A DNA stretch of 64,000 nucleotides, taken from assembly GCF_000302535.1 (NCBI RefSeq), contig NC_018708.1, forward strand, positions 868,001 to 932,000, in the 5' to 3' direction. The notes beneath the pieces are model-generated. The model was not told the origin of the DNA. It saw only the letters and a list, made by a program, of their open reading frames with translations, and searched no databases. Source of the DNA: Acidovorax sp. KKS102. Its GTDB lineage: Bacteria; Pseudomonadota; Gammaproteobacteria; Burkholderiales; Burkholderiaceae_C. Position 1 is the first letter of the stretch; every line of letters starts with the position of its first letter. This document shows positions 26,983-34,802 of the stretch, in pieces. The position numbers and the translations under genes were made by a program.

Positions 26983-28167
26983 ATGAAGACAAGAAACCGC
27001 CTCACGGCGGTGGCTTTGGCCGCCGCATGCGCGAATGGCGCCTTTGCTATGGACGTAGCAGGCTTTGAGTTCAACGGCTACTCCCGCGGTGGCCCGGTGT
27101 TCAACCACTCCGACGGCGTCAAGGGCAACCTGACGCTGGGCGGCGAACTGCAGAAGTACCGCCTGGGCAACGAGGGTGACAACGGCATCGAAGTCAACTT
27201 CGCCAAGGGCTTCGAGGCCGGTGGCATCAACTGGAAGGTGAACTACATGCCCGCCAAGTGGGGCAGTGGCGACATCAGCACCGAACAGGCGTTTGTGGAA
27301 ATGAGCGGCTTCTCGTTCTCGCCCGAAGCCAAGTTCTGGGTCGGCCAGCGCCGCCTGCGGATCCAGGACGTGCACATCGTCGACTACTTCCTGCTGAACT
27401 ACGGCGACAACATCGGCGCCGGTGTGACCGACGTGCCTGTGGGCGGCATGAAGCTGGGCGTGGGCGTGTTCTCCGGCGACAAGTTTGACGGCGGCCTGCC
27501 CAACAACGTGAAGGCACACCGCATCAACGCAGACCTGTCTGACATCAACACCAACCCCGGCGGCAAGCTGCGGGTGCTGCTGACGGCTGTGGGGGGCAAG
27601 AACCAGGTGGGCGGCGGCTCGGGCTCTGGCATCTCGCTGATGCACACGCAAAAGGAGTTCCTGCTGCCCAGCATCACCAACACGCTGTACCTGCAGACAT
27701 CGCGTGGCCATGCCCGCATCGACGGGGAGTTCGAGGCCATCGAGGGCACCAGCGCTGGCAAGCGCGCCACCCGCATCGCCGACTCCATCAACTGGCAAAG
27801 CGGCCCGTTTGGCGGCCAGGCCCTCATTGGCTACCAGACCAACAAGGCTGACCTGACTGGTGTGGAGACCAAGGACTTCTCGCTGGGCGGCCGTGGCTCG
27901 TACGCGTTCACCAAGAACTTCAAGGGCCTGGTGGAACTGTCCACCACCACCCGCAAGGGCAGTGGTCCGGACCAGCGCCTGTCCAAGGTCACGCTGGCGG
28001 GTGCCCTGGCCCTGAATGAAGACTTCTGGTCGCGCCCCGAGCTGCGTCTGTATGTGACCAAGGCCAACTGGAACCAGGCGGCGGCGGTGGCCAACGCAGG
28101 CACCTTTGGCGCCAATGGCAAGACCTCGCGCACGCTGGTGGGCGTGCAGTACGAGGTGTGGTGGTAA
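26983..28167 (+). CDS. LamB-family (maltoporin-like) carbohydrate porin
   Basis: A 394-aa outer-membrane beta-barrel protein with a signal peptide (VALAAACANGAFA). LamB-family marks are GFEFNGYSRGG at the mature start, VGQRRLRIQDVHIVDYFLLN, YGDNIGAGVTDVPVG, RPELRLYVTKANWNQA and the C-terminal ...VQYEVWW with a terminal aromatic residue for barrel assembly. It probably channels sugars to the adjacent binding protein. Pseudomonas uses an OprB-type porin at this position, so a LamB type is a variation. Its stop codon is the exact left border of a MITE-like element. Confidence 0.9.
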   Translation: MKTRNRLTAVALAAACANGAFAMDVAGFEFNGYSRGGPVFNHSDGVKGNLTLGGELQKYRLGNEGDNGIEVNFAKGFEAGGINWKVNYMPAKWGSGDISTEQAFVEMSGFSFSPEAKFWVGQRRLRIQDVHIVDYFLLNYGDNIGAGVTDVPVGGMKLGVGVFSGDKFDGGLPNNVKAHRINADLSDINTNPGGKLRVLLTAVGGKNQVGGGSGSGISLMHTQKEFLLPSITNTLYLQTSRGHARIDGEFEAIEGTSAGKRATRIADSINWQSGPFGGQALIGYQTNKADLTGVETKDFSLGGRGSYAFTKNFKGLVELSTTTRKGSGPDQRLSKVTLAGALALNEDFWSRPELRLYVTKANWNQAAAVANAGTFGANGKTSRTLVGVQYEVWW

Positions 28168-28440
28168 GAACCTGCTCAAGATCTTTTCGGGGTCGCACAA
28201 GTACCTTGCCGGGATGGGGTGCAAGGCGCGCTGCGCAGCCAATAGCCCGTGCTATTGGCAAGCGCCGCAACGCCGCAGACCGCCCGGCAAGCCACTTGCC
28301 CGAAGGGTTGGAGTGAAATCGGGCGATTGGACGCCCCGGCTGCTTGCATGGGCATGAGCCCATGCGGCGCATCCGAAGCAGCCACTCATCCCGATTGCAC
28401 TCCAATGCGATCCCCGAACAGATTTTGAACAGGTTCTAAG
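28165..28440. mobile_element. MITE-like element with terminal inverted repeats and TAA duplication
   Basis: The left end GAACCTGCTCAAGATCTTTT and the right end read in reverse, GAACCTGTTCAAAATCTGTT, are imperfect terminal inverted repeats of about 30 bp; both continue into CGGGG. TAA flanks both sides (28165-28167 and 28438-28440), like a 3-bp target duplication. Inside are two large hairpins: CCAATAGC/GCTATTGG within CCGGG/CCCGG arms, and TTGGAGTG...CACTCCAA around GGCTGCTT...AAGCAGCC. No coding capacity. The left TAA serves as the stop codon of the porin gene. Confidence 0.65.
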
Positions 28441-28487
28441 TGAGAGAGTGAGTAGCGAGTTAGTTTGAGGTAAACACTTTGTTCATT

Positions 28488-28519
28488 GGGGGGTGCTCTG
28501 AGCGCACCCCCCCTTTTTT
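28488..28519 (+). terminator. strong rho-independent terminator inside the sugar importer cluster
   Basis: GGGGGGTGC (28488-28496) pairs perfectly with GCACCCCCC (28504-28512) across a 7-base loop and is followed by six Ts. It lies between the porin gene and the first permease gene, so it would cut the cluster in two. The remaining 125 bp up to the permease show no clear promoter, though a weak one cannot be excluded. Confidence 0.85.
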
Positions 28520-28644
28520 CATGTGACACAAAGTGGATGTGTGAATGAGTGAAACGGTGGTTGAGTGATTGATCGAGATACCGCGTACAGCGCCTACCGC
28601 GCACGCAGCGTGTGAAGTGCGTACGCAAGAGAGATTCGCAAGCA

Positions 28645-29523
28645 ATGAAGAATTCCTTTGAAACCTGGCTGCCCAGGCTGGTGGTGACCCCGGCGTTTGT
28701 GCTGGGTTTTGCCTTCATCTATGGCCTCATGGTGTGGAACGGCGTGCTCAGCCTCACCGCATCGCGCATGCTGCCCAACTACGAATGGGCGGGCCTGGCG
28801 CAGTACGAGCGCCTGTGGGAGATGGACCGCTGGTGGGTCGCCCTGAAGAACCTGGGTATTTTTGGCGTGGGCTATGTGGGTGGCTCTCTGGTGATTGGTG
28901 TGGTGCTGGCCGTGCTGCTGGACCAGAAGATCCGCGCCGAGGGCGCGCTGCGCACCATCTACCTGTACCCCATGGCGCTGTCGTTCGTGGTGACCGGTAC
29001 GGCCTGGAAGTGGCTGCTGAACCCCGGCCTCGGCATCGAGAAAATGGTGCGCGACTGGGGCTTCACGAACTTTGAATTTGGCTGGCTGGTGGACACCGAG
29101 ATGGCGATCTACTGCGTGGTCATCGCCGGCATCTGGCAAAGCGCCGGGTTTGCCATGGCGCTGTTCCTGGCCGGGCTGCGCGGCATTGACGACAGCATCA
29201 TCAAGGCCGCGCAGGTCGATGGTGCCTCGCTGCCGCGCATCTACTGGCGCATCGTGCTGCCCGCGCTGCGGCCGGTGTTTTTCTCCACGCTCATGGTGCT
29301 GTCGCACCTGGCCATCAAGAGCTTTGACCTGGTGATGGCGCTGACCGCGGGTGGCCCCGGTTTTGCCACCGATGTGCCCGCCACCTTCATGTACACCATG
29401 TCGTTCTCGCGCGGGCAGATTGGCCTGGGCGCGGCCAGCGCCACCATGATGCTGGCCACCGTGGCGGCCCTGGTGATTCCTTACCTTTACAGCGAACTGC
29501 GGAGCAAACCCCATGACCGCTAA
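28645..29523 (+). CDS. gtsB: sugar ABC transporter permease, MalF type
   Basis: A 292-aa permease with about six membrane helices. The cytoplasmic loop AAQVDGASLPRIYWRIVLPA is the EAA motif that docks on the ATPase. ATG 28645 is preferred; an in-frame extension of 11 residues lacks support. It overlaps the next permease by 11 bases. Together with the second permease, the ATPase and GtsA it forms the inner-membrane importer for a monosaccharide, probably glucose. Confidence 0.92.
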   Translation: MKNSFETWLPRLVVTPAFVLGFAFIYGLMVWNGVLSLTASRMLPNYEWAGLAQYERLWEMDRWWVALKNLGIFGVGYVGGSLVIGVVLAVLLDQKIRAEGALRTIYLYPMALSFVVTGTAWKWLLNPGLGIEKMVRDWGFTNFEFGWLVDTEMAIYCVVIAGIWQSAGFAMALFLAGLRGIDDSIIKAAQVDGASLPRIYWRIVLPALRPVFFSTLMVLSHLAIKSFDLVMALTAGGPGFATDVPATFMYTMSFSRGQIGLGAASATMMLATVAALVIPYLYSELRSKPHDR

Positions 29524-30382
29524 GCCCTCTGTGTTTCCGTCCGTGGGCCGCCTGCTGGTCTATGGCGTGCTGGCCCTGGCCACCGCGTTTTTTCTGCTGC
29601 CGCTGTACGCCATGCTGGTCACGTCGTTCAAGGACGCCGAGGAGATCCGCAGCACCTCGCTGCTGGCGCTGCCGGGCTCGCTGAACTGGTCGGCCTGGGG
29701 CACGGCCTGGCAGAGCGCCTGCACGGGCGTGGACTGCAACGGACTGCGCCCGTTTTTCTGGAACTCGGTGGCCATGGCCGTGCCTGCGGTGCTGATCTCC
29801 ACCGTGTGGGGCGCGCTCAACGGCTATGTGCTGAGCCTGTGGAAGTTTCGCGGCAGCGACACCTTGTTTGGCCTGCTGCTGTTTGGCGTGTTCATGCCCT
29901 TCCAGGTCGTGCTGCTGCCCATGAGCCAGGTGCTGGGCTGGCTGGGGCTGTCCAGCTCCATCACCGGGCTGGTGCTGGTGCACTGCCTGGCGGGGCTGGC
30001 AGGCACCACGCTGTTCTTTCGCAACTACTACGCGGCCATCCCCAAGGAGCTGGTGAACGCCGCACGCATGGACGGCGCAAGCTTCTGGCAGATCTTCTGG
30101 CGCATCGTGCTGCCGCTGTCCACGCCCATCGTCATGGTCACGCTGATCTGGCAGTTCACCAACATCTGGAACGACTTTCTGTTCGGCGTGGTGTTCTCGG
30201 GCACCGAGTCCAAGCCCATCACCGTGGGCCTGAACAACCTGGCCAACACCAGCAGCAGCGTGAAGGCGTACAACGTGGACATGGCGGCCGCCATCATCGC
30301 GGGCCTGCCCACGATGGTGATCTATGTGCTGGCGGGTAAATTTTTTGTGCGCGGGCTGACGGCCGGCGCGGTGAAGGGATAA
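29513..30382 (+). CDS. gtsC: sugar ABC transporter permease, MalG type
   Basis: A 289-aa permease with six predicted membrane helices and the EAA loop AARMDGASFWQIFWRIVLPL. A cysteine-bearing insertion (WQSACTGVDCNGLRPFFWNS, about residues 64-83) lies in a periplasmic loop, as is common in GtsC-type permeases. Its start overlaps the end of gtsB, and the ATPase starts four bases after its stop. Confidence 0.92.
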   Translation: MTAKPSVFPSVGRLLVYGVLALATAFFLLPLYAMLVTSFKDAEEIRSTSLLALPGSLNWSAWGTAWQSACTGVDCNGLRPFFWNSVAMAVPAVLISTVWGALNGYVLSLWKFRGSDTLFGLLLFGVFMPFQVVLLPMSQVLGWLGLSSSITGLVLVHCLAGLAGTTLFFRNYYAAIPKELVNAARMDGASFWQIFWRIVLPLSTPIVMVTLIWQFTNIWNDFLFGVVFSGTESKPITVGLNNLANTSSSVKAYNVDMAAAIIAGLPTMVIYVLAGKFFVRGLTAGAVKG

Positions 30383-30385
30383 ATC

Positions 30386-31447
30386 ATGGCGTCATCACTC
30401 GACATTGCAGGCATCAACAAGCGCTTTGGCAAGGGCGACAAGAGCGTGGAAGTGCTGCGCAAGGTGGACATCCACGTCGCGCCCGGCGAGTTCCTCATCC
30501 TGGTCGGCCCCTCGGGCTGCGGCAAGTCCACGCTGCTCAACATCATTGCGGGGCTGGACGAGCCCACCGAGGGCGAGATCCGCATCGGCGGCAAGAACGT
30601 GGTGGGCATGCCCCCGCGCGATCGCGACATCGCCATGGTGTTCCAGAGCTACGCGCTGTACCCCACCTTGAGCGTGGCCGACAACATCGGCTTTGCGCTG
30701 GAGATGCGCAAGATGCCCAAGGCCGAGCGCCAAAAGCGCATCGACGAAGTGGCCACGATGCTGCAGATCAGCCACCTGCTGGACCGCCGGCCCAGCCAAC
30801 TCTCGGGCGGACAGCGCCAGCGTGTGGCCATGGGCCGGGCGCTGGCACGCCAGCCGCAGCTCTTCTTGTTTGACGAGCCGCTGTCCAACCTGGACGCCAA
30901 ACTGCGCGTGGAGATGCGCGCCGAGATCAAGCGCCTGCACCAGGCCAGCGGTATCACCAGCGTGTACGTCACGCACGACCAGGTGGAGGCGATGACGCTG
31001 GGCTCGCGCATCGCGGTGATGAAGGGCGGCGTGGTGCAGCAGCTGGGCACACCGGACGACATCTACAACCGCCCGGCCAACACCTATGTGGCCACCTTCA
31101 TCGGATCGCCCACCATGAACCTGCTGCGCGGCGCGGCCACGGGCGGGCAGTTTGGCATTCAGGGTGCAGCGCTGAACCTGGCCGCTCCCGCCAGCGCCAA
31201 CGAGGTGCTGCTGGGCGTGCGTCCCGAGCACCTGGTGATTCAGGAGACCGCCCCCTGGCGCGGCCGCGTCAGTGTGGTGGAGCCCACCGGCCCAGACACC
31301 TATGTGATGGTGGACACGGCCGCAGGCAGCGTCACGCTGCGCACCGACGCCCAGACCCGCGTGCAGCCCGGCGACGCCGTGGGCCTGGCGGTAGAGCCCG
31401 CCAACGCCCATTGGTTTGACGCCAGCAGCGAGAATCGGTTGGCGTGA
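30386..31447 (+). CDS. gtsD: sugar ABC transporter ATPase (MalK/UgpC family)
   Basis: A 353-aa ATPase with Walker A GPSGCGKSTLL, signature LSGGQRQRVAMGRAL, Walker [16 protein letters not shown], the switch VTHDQVEAMTLG and a C-terminal TOBE region (LLGVRPEHLVI). This is the standard MalK/UgpC/MsmX layout for sugar importers. It ends the permease operon. The following 270 bp hold a palindromic repeat and a family A copy before glucokinase. Confidence 0.92.
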   Translation: MASSLDIAGINKRFGKGDKSVEVLRKVDIHVAPGEFLILVGPSGCGKSTLLNIIAGLDEPTEGEIRIGGKNVVGMPPRDRDIAMVFQSYALYPTLSVADNIGFALEMRKMPKAERQKRIDEVATMLQISHLLDRRPSQLSGGQRQRVAMGRALARQPQLFLFDEPLSNLDAKLRVEMRAEIKRLHQASGITSVYVTHDQVEAMTLGSRIAVMKGGVVQQLGTPDDIYNRPANTYVATFIGSPTMNLLRGAATGGQFGIQGAALNLAAPASANEVLLGVRPEHLVIQETAPWRGRVSVVEPTGPDTYVMVDTAAGSVTLRTDAQTRVQPGDAVGLAVEPANAHWFDASSENRLA

Positions 31448-31483
31448 GCCGCGCGGTGCAAGCGCCGCCCGGTCGTTGCATGT

Positions 31484-31646
31484 AGTGTGCCGTCCCGCAA
31501 ATAGCTGCACATGAAATCGCGTCCTCACCCCCAGGGCTGCGTTGCAAATCCTCGCGATAGCTACGGCTATCACTGCGGTTTGCGCCTTGCCCTGGGCGCG
31601 ATGCCATCGATTTCATTTCGTGCAGCTATTTGCGGGACAGCACACT
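31484..31646. repeat. 163-bp palindromic intergenic element
   Basis: The left end AGTGTGCCGTCCCGCAAATA (then GCTGCAC) is mirrored at the right end, which in reverse reads AGTGTGCTGTCCCGCAAATA (then GCTGCAC). The centre is also self-complementary, with CCCAGGGCTGCGTTGC and GCGCCTTGCCCTGGG around GATAGCTACGGCTATC. The whole unit could fold into one long hairpin, in the manner of ERIC-like or MITE elements. A family A copy follows four bases later. Confidence 0.7.
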
Positions 31647-31649
31647 GAT

Positions 31650-31707
31650 TGCTATTGAAACAATAGCTGCTAGCGCATGTCCTACTAGCGCTGGCAGCTG
31701 TTTTTGC
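31650..31707 (+). repeat. family A intergenic repeat, copy 5
   Basis: TGCTATTgaaacAATAGCTG is followed by CTAGCGCATGTCCTACTAGC and GCTGGCAGCTGTTTTT. It lies 14 bp before the glucokinase start and is one of the copies closest to the shared pattern. Confidence 0.7.
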
Positions 31708-31720
31708 TTAAAAACACCGC

Positions 31721-32698
31721 ATGACACCCCTGCGCCTGCTGGCCGACATCGGCGGCACCAACATTCGCCTGGCCTGGCAAGACCAGCCCGATGGCCCCCT
31801 GCACGACACCCGTGTGTTGCCCTGTGCTCAGTTCCCCACGGTGGATGCTGCCCTGTCGGCCTACCTGGCCGAAGTGAACATCGCCACCCCGCGCGAGGCG
31901 GCGTTTGGCATCGCCAACCCGGTCACGGGAGACGCCATCCGCATGACCAACCACAGCTGGAGCTTCTCGCAGCGCGCCGTGCGCGAGGCGTTTGGTTTTG
32001 AGCGGCTGGTGGTTATCAACGACTTCACCGCACTCGCGCTGGCGCTGCCCCTGCTCACGCCCGAGCAGCTGCGCCCGGTGGGTGGTGGCGAGGCCGTGCC
32101 GGGCGCCGCAATTGCGTTGCTGGGCCCGGGCACGGGCCTGGGCGTGTCGGGCCTGGTGTTTCCGCCCGGCTCGAGCCTGGGGGTGCCGCTGTCGGGCGAG
32201 GGCGGCCATGTCACGCTGGCCGCGCAGACCCAGCGCGAGTTCGATGTGCTGGGCATCCTGCAAGAGCGCTACGGCCACGTGTCGGCCGAACGCGCCGTGT
32301 GTGGCGCCGGGCTGGTGGACCTGTACCACGCGCTGCGGCGGCTGGCCCAGCGCGGTGGCAAGGAGGTCAGCTCGGCCGCGCAGGTGACTGAGCTGGCACT
32401 GCAAGCCAACGACCCGCTGGCGCAGGAGGCGCTGGAGCTGTTCTGCGGCTTCTTGGGCAGCGTGGCGGGCAATCTTGCGCTCACGCTCGGCGCGCGCGGC
32501 GGCGTGTTCATCGGCGGCGGCATGGTGCCGCGCCTGGGCACGTGGTTTGACCAGTCGCCGTTCCGCGCACGGTTTGAATCCAAGGGGCGGTTCCAGTCTT
32601 ACCTGGCGACGATTCCCTGCTGGGTGATTGACCCCAGCGCCACACCCGCGCTGTTTGGCGCATCGCGTGCGCTGGACATTGCGGGCTCGGATGCATGA
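31721..32698 (+). CDS. glk: glucokinase
   Basis: A 325-aa bacterial glucokinase that phosphorylates glucose with ATP in the cytoplasm. The phosphate-binding loop is LLADIGGTNIRLAW at the N-terminus. GFERLVVINDFTALALALPL carries the catalytic aspartate, LGPGTGLGVSGLV and GEGGHVTLAA are sugar/ATP site motifs, and GGVFIGGGMVPR lies near the end. Length is normal. It receives glucose from the ABC importer just upstream, and its product feeds zwf. The stop overlaps the next start (ATGA). Confidence 0.95.
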   Translation: MTPLRLLADIGGTNIRLAWQDQPDGPLHDTRVLPCAQFPTVDAALSAYLAEVNIATPREAAFGIANPVTGDAIRMTNHSWSFSQRAVREAFGFERLVVINDFTALALALPLLTPEQLRPVGGGEAVPGAAIALLGPGTGLGVSGLVFPPGSSLGVPLSGEGGHVTLAAQTQREFDVLGILQERYGHVSAERAVCGAGLVDLYHALRRLAQRGGKEVSSAAQVTELALQANDPLAQEALELFCGFLGSVAGNLALTLGARGGVFIGGGMVPRLGTWFDQSPFRARFESKGRFQSYLATIPCWVIDPSATPALFGASRALDIAGSDA

Positions 32699-33126
32699 GC
32701 AGCGACAGCGCACCACCGCCCACGCTGCGGCCCATCGGCGTGCACCATGTGGCCGTCATCGCCAGCGACTATGCGCGCTCCCGCCGCTTCTACACCCAGG
32801 TGCTGGGCCTGCAGGTGGTGCACGAGCACTACCGCGCCGAGCGGCAGTCGTACAAGCTCGACCTGCAACTGCCCGATGGCACGCAGGTGGAGCTGTTCTC
32901 CTTTCCAAACCCGCCGCCGCGCCCGTCCTACCCCGAGGCCTGCGGCCTGCGTCACCTGGCCCTGCGCGTGGCCGACATGCAGGCCAGCGTGGCCGCCTTG
33001 GCCGCCCATGGCGTGGCCGTGGAGCCAGTGCGCACGGACCCGTTCACGGGCGCACTGTTCACCTTCTTTGCCGACCCGGACGGGTTGCCGATCGAGCTGG
33101 TGGGACCTGTACGCGACCCCCGCTGA
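32695..33126 (+). CDS. VOC-superfamily protein (YaeR/glyoxalase-I-like)
   Basis: A 143-aa protein made of two glyoxalase-type beta-alpha-beta modules. Likely metal ligands are the histidine in GVHHVAVIASDY, glutamate in VELFSF, histidine in LRHLALRV and glutamate in LPIELVG. FTFFADPDGLPIEL and RPSYPEACGLRHLA closely resemble E. coli YaeR, whose function is not settled. Translational overlap with glk suggests a link to sugar metabolism, such as disposal of a reactive carbonyl by-product; this is inference. Confidence 0.85.
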   Translation: MSSDSAPPPTLRPIGVHHVAVIASDYARSRRFYTQVLGLQVVHEHYRAERQSYKLDLQLPDGTQVELFSFPNPPPRPSYPEACGLRHLALRVADMQASVAALAAHGVAVEPVRTDPFTGALFTFFADPDGLPIELVGPVRDPR

Positions 33127-33141
33127 TCTGTCTGCGCTCAG

Positions 33142-33168
33142 AAAAAAAAGGCCCTGGCGGGCCTTTTT
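33142..33168. terminator. bidirectional terminator between the glk operon and zwf
   Basis: An A-run, then AAGGCCC-TGGC-GGGCCTT and a T-run form a symmetric hairpin usable from both sides. It lies between the plus-strand VOC gene and the 3' end of the minus-strand zwf gene. Confidence 0.85.
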
Positions 33169-33173
33169 CCGTT

Positions 33174-34628
33174 TCACATCTCCTCGCTCCAGCAATACCC
33201 GTCGCGCGCAATCATTGCGCTCGCGGCGCGCGGGCCCCAGCTGCCGGCAGGGTAGGGGCGTGGGCCTGCCGGGTCGTTCTTCCAGTACTGCAGGATGGGC
33301 TCTACCCAGCGCCAGGCTTCTTCCTGCTCGTCGCTGCGCACAAACAGGTTCAGGCGGCCCGCAATCACGTCGAGCAGCAAGCGTTCGTAGGCGCCCACGC
33401 GCTCGGTGCCAAAGCGCTGGTCAAAGTCCAGGTTCAAGTGCACCTGCGACAGCGCGGGTTCGGTCTGGTGCTGGGCGGCGCCCTGCGCCATCAGGTGCAG
33501 CTCCAGCCCGTCCTTGGGTTGCAGGTTGATCACCAGCCGGTTGGCGGCGCCCGCAGGCGTCTTGAAGATGGGGTGGGGCACGGGCCGGAAGTTGATGACG
33601 ATGTGCGCGTCGCGCCCCGCCAACCGCTTGCCAGTGCGGATGTAAAACGGCACGCCCGCCCAGCGCCAGTTGCTGATCTCGGTGCGCAGCGCCACAAAGG
33701 TCTCGGTGGTGCTGCTGGCGGCCACGCCCTTTTCTTGCGCGTAGCCGGGCACGGGCTGGCCCTGGTGGTTGCCGGCGGCGTACTGCCCACGGATCACATG
33801 CTGGCCGATGGTCTCCAGCGTCCAGGGCTTGAGCGACTGCAGCACCTTGAGCTTTTCGTCGCGGATGGCGTTGGCGCTGGAGTTGATGGGCGGCTCCATG
33901 CCGATGGCGCACAGCAGCTGCAGTGCATGGTTCTGCACCATGTCGCGCAGCGCGCCGGTCTGGTCATAGAACGCGCCGCGCGATTCCACGCCCAGCTCTT
34001 CGGCAATCGTGATCTGGATGTTGGCGATGGTCTCGCGGCGCCACAGGGGCTCGAACAGCGCATTGCCAAAGCGCAGCGCAAACAGGTTCTGCACCGAGGG
34101 CTTGCCCAGGTAGTGGTCGATGCGGAAGACCTGTTCTTCCTTGAGCACGCGGCGCAGCGTGTCATTGATGGCCTGGTTGGACTGCAGGTCGTGGCCCAGG
34201 GGCTTTTCCAGCACCACGCGGGTGGTGGGACCGTTCAGGCCCACGGCGGCGATCTGCTCGCACACGTTGGTGAACAGGCTGGGCGCGGTGGCCACGTACA
34301 TCACCACCGATTCGGCGCCGCGCGCTTTCAGTGTCTCGGCCAGGCGCTCGTAGTCCTGGGTTTTGGACAGGTCCATGCGCAGGTAATGCAGCAGTGCCGC
34401 GAAGCGTGCAAACTCGTCCGGGCTGGGGCGCTTGGCCAGTTCCACGCTGTCGAACCGCGACTGGATCAGGCTGCGGTATTGTTCGTCGCTCAGGTCGTCG
34501 CGTGCGACCGCGATGATGCGCCCCCCCTCAGGCAGCGTGCCATGTCGGAATGCCTGAAACAATGCGGGCATGAGCTTGCGCCAGGCAAGGTCGCCGGTGC
34601 CGCCGAACAGGACGAGGTCAAAACTCAT
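33174..34628 (-). CDS. zwf: glucose-6-phosphate 1-dehydrogenase
   Basis: A 484-aa enzyme that oxidises glucose-6-phosphate to 6-phosphogluconolactone with NAD(P)+. The N-terminal nucleotide motif is [17 protein letters not shown], the substrate-binding signature is RIDHYLGK (preceded by KEEQVF), and EKPLGHDL is also conserved. ATG 34628 opens directly with the nucleotide-binding strand. It is divergent from pgi, and the 174-bp gap holds two HexR-like boxes, one near each gene. No 6-phosphogluconolactonase gene of the standard pgl type follows, which is unusual for such a locus. Confidence 0.96.
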   Translation of the reverse strand: MSFDLVLFGGTGDLAWRKLMPALFQAFRHGTLPEGGRIIAVARDDLSDEQYRSLIQSRFDSVELAKRPSPDEFARFAALLHYLRMDLSKTQDYERLAETLKARGAESVVMYVATAPSLFTNVCEQIAAVGLNGPTTRVVLEKPLGHDLQSNQAINDTLRRVLKEEQVFRIDHYLGKPSVQNLFALRFGNALFEPLWRRETIANIQITIAEELGVESRGAFYDQTGALRDMVQNHALQLLCAIGMEPPINSSANAIRDEKLKVLQSLKPWTLETIGQHVIRGQYAAGNHQGQPVPGYAQEKGVAASSTTETFVALRTEISNWRWAGVPFYIRTGKRLAGRDAHIVINFRPVPHPIFKTPAGAANRLVINLQPKDGLELHLMAQGAAQHQTEPALSQVHLNLDFDQRFGTERVGAYERLLLDVIAGRLNLFVRSDEQEEAWRWVEPILQYWKNDPAGPRPYPAGSWGPRAASAMIARDGYCWSEEM

Positions 34629-34669
34629 GGTGTCTCCGTGATGGGGTGGTTCGTTTTGTTGCGTGGAAT

Positions 34670-34684
34670 TGTAATCACGTTACA
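34670..34684 (-). promoter_or_regulatory. HexR-like box upstream of zwf
   Basis: TGTAATCACGTTACA is almost symmetric, with perfect TGTAA and TTACA ends. It lies 42 bp before the zwf start. It is the best match in the window to the HexR-type operator (TGTAAT-N3-RTTACA). A further half-site TGTAACT is at 34721. Confidence 0.7.
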
Positions 34685-34758
34685 TGATTTTCCAAAGAAT
34701 GCTGCCTTGTTACTACTGCGTGTAACTCAAAAGAACCTGCCAATAAGCCATTTGATTG

Positions 34759-34773
34759 TGTAATCAAGTTACT
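34759..34773 (+). promoter_or_regulatory. HexR-like box upstream of pgi
   Basis: TGTAATCAAGTTACT is the same word with one end mismatch. It lies 30 bp before the pgi start, close enough to overlap the promoter core, which would suit repression. Confidence 0.65.
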
Positions 34774-34802
34774 ATCTCGGCGCTTTTCACCCTACCTGTT
34801 TG

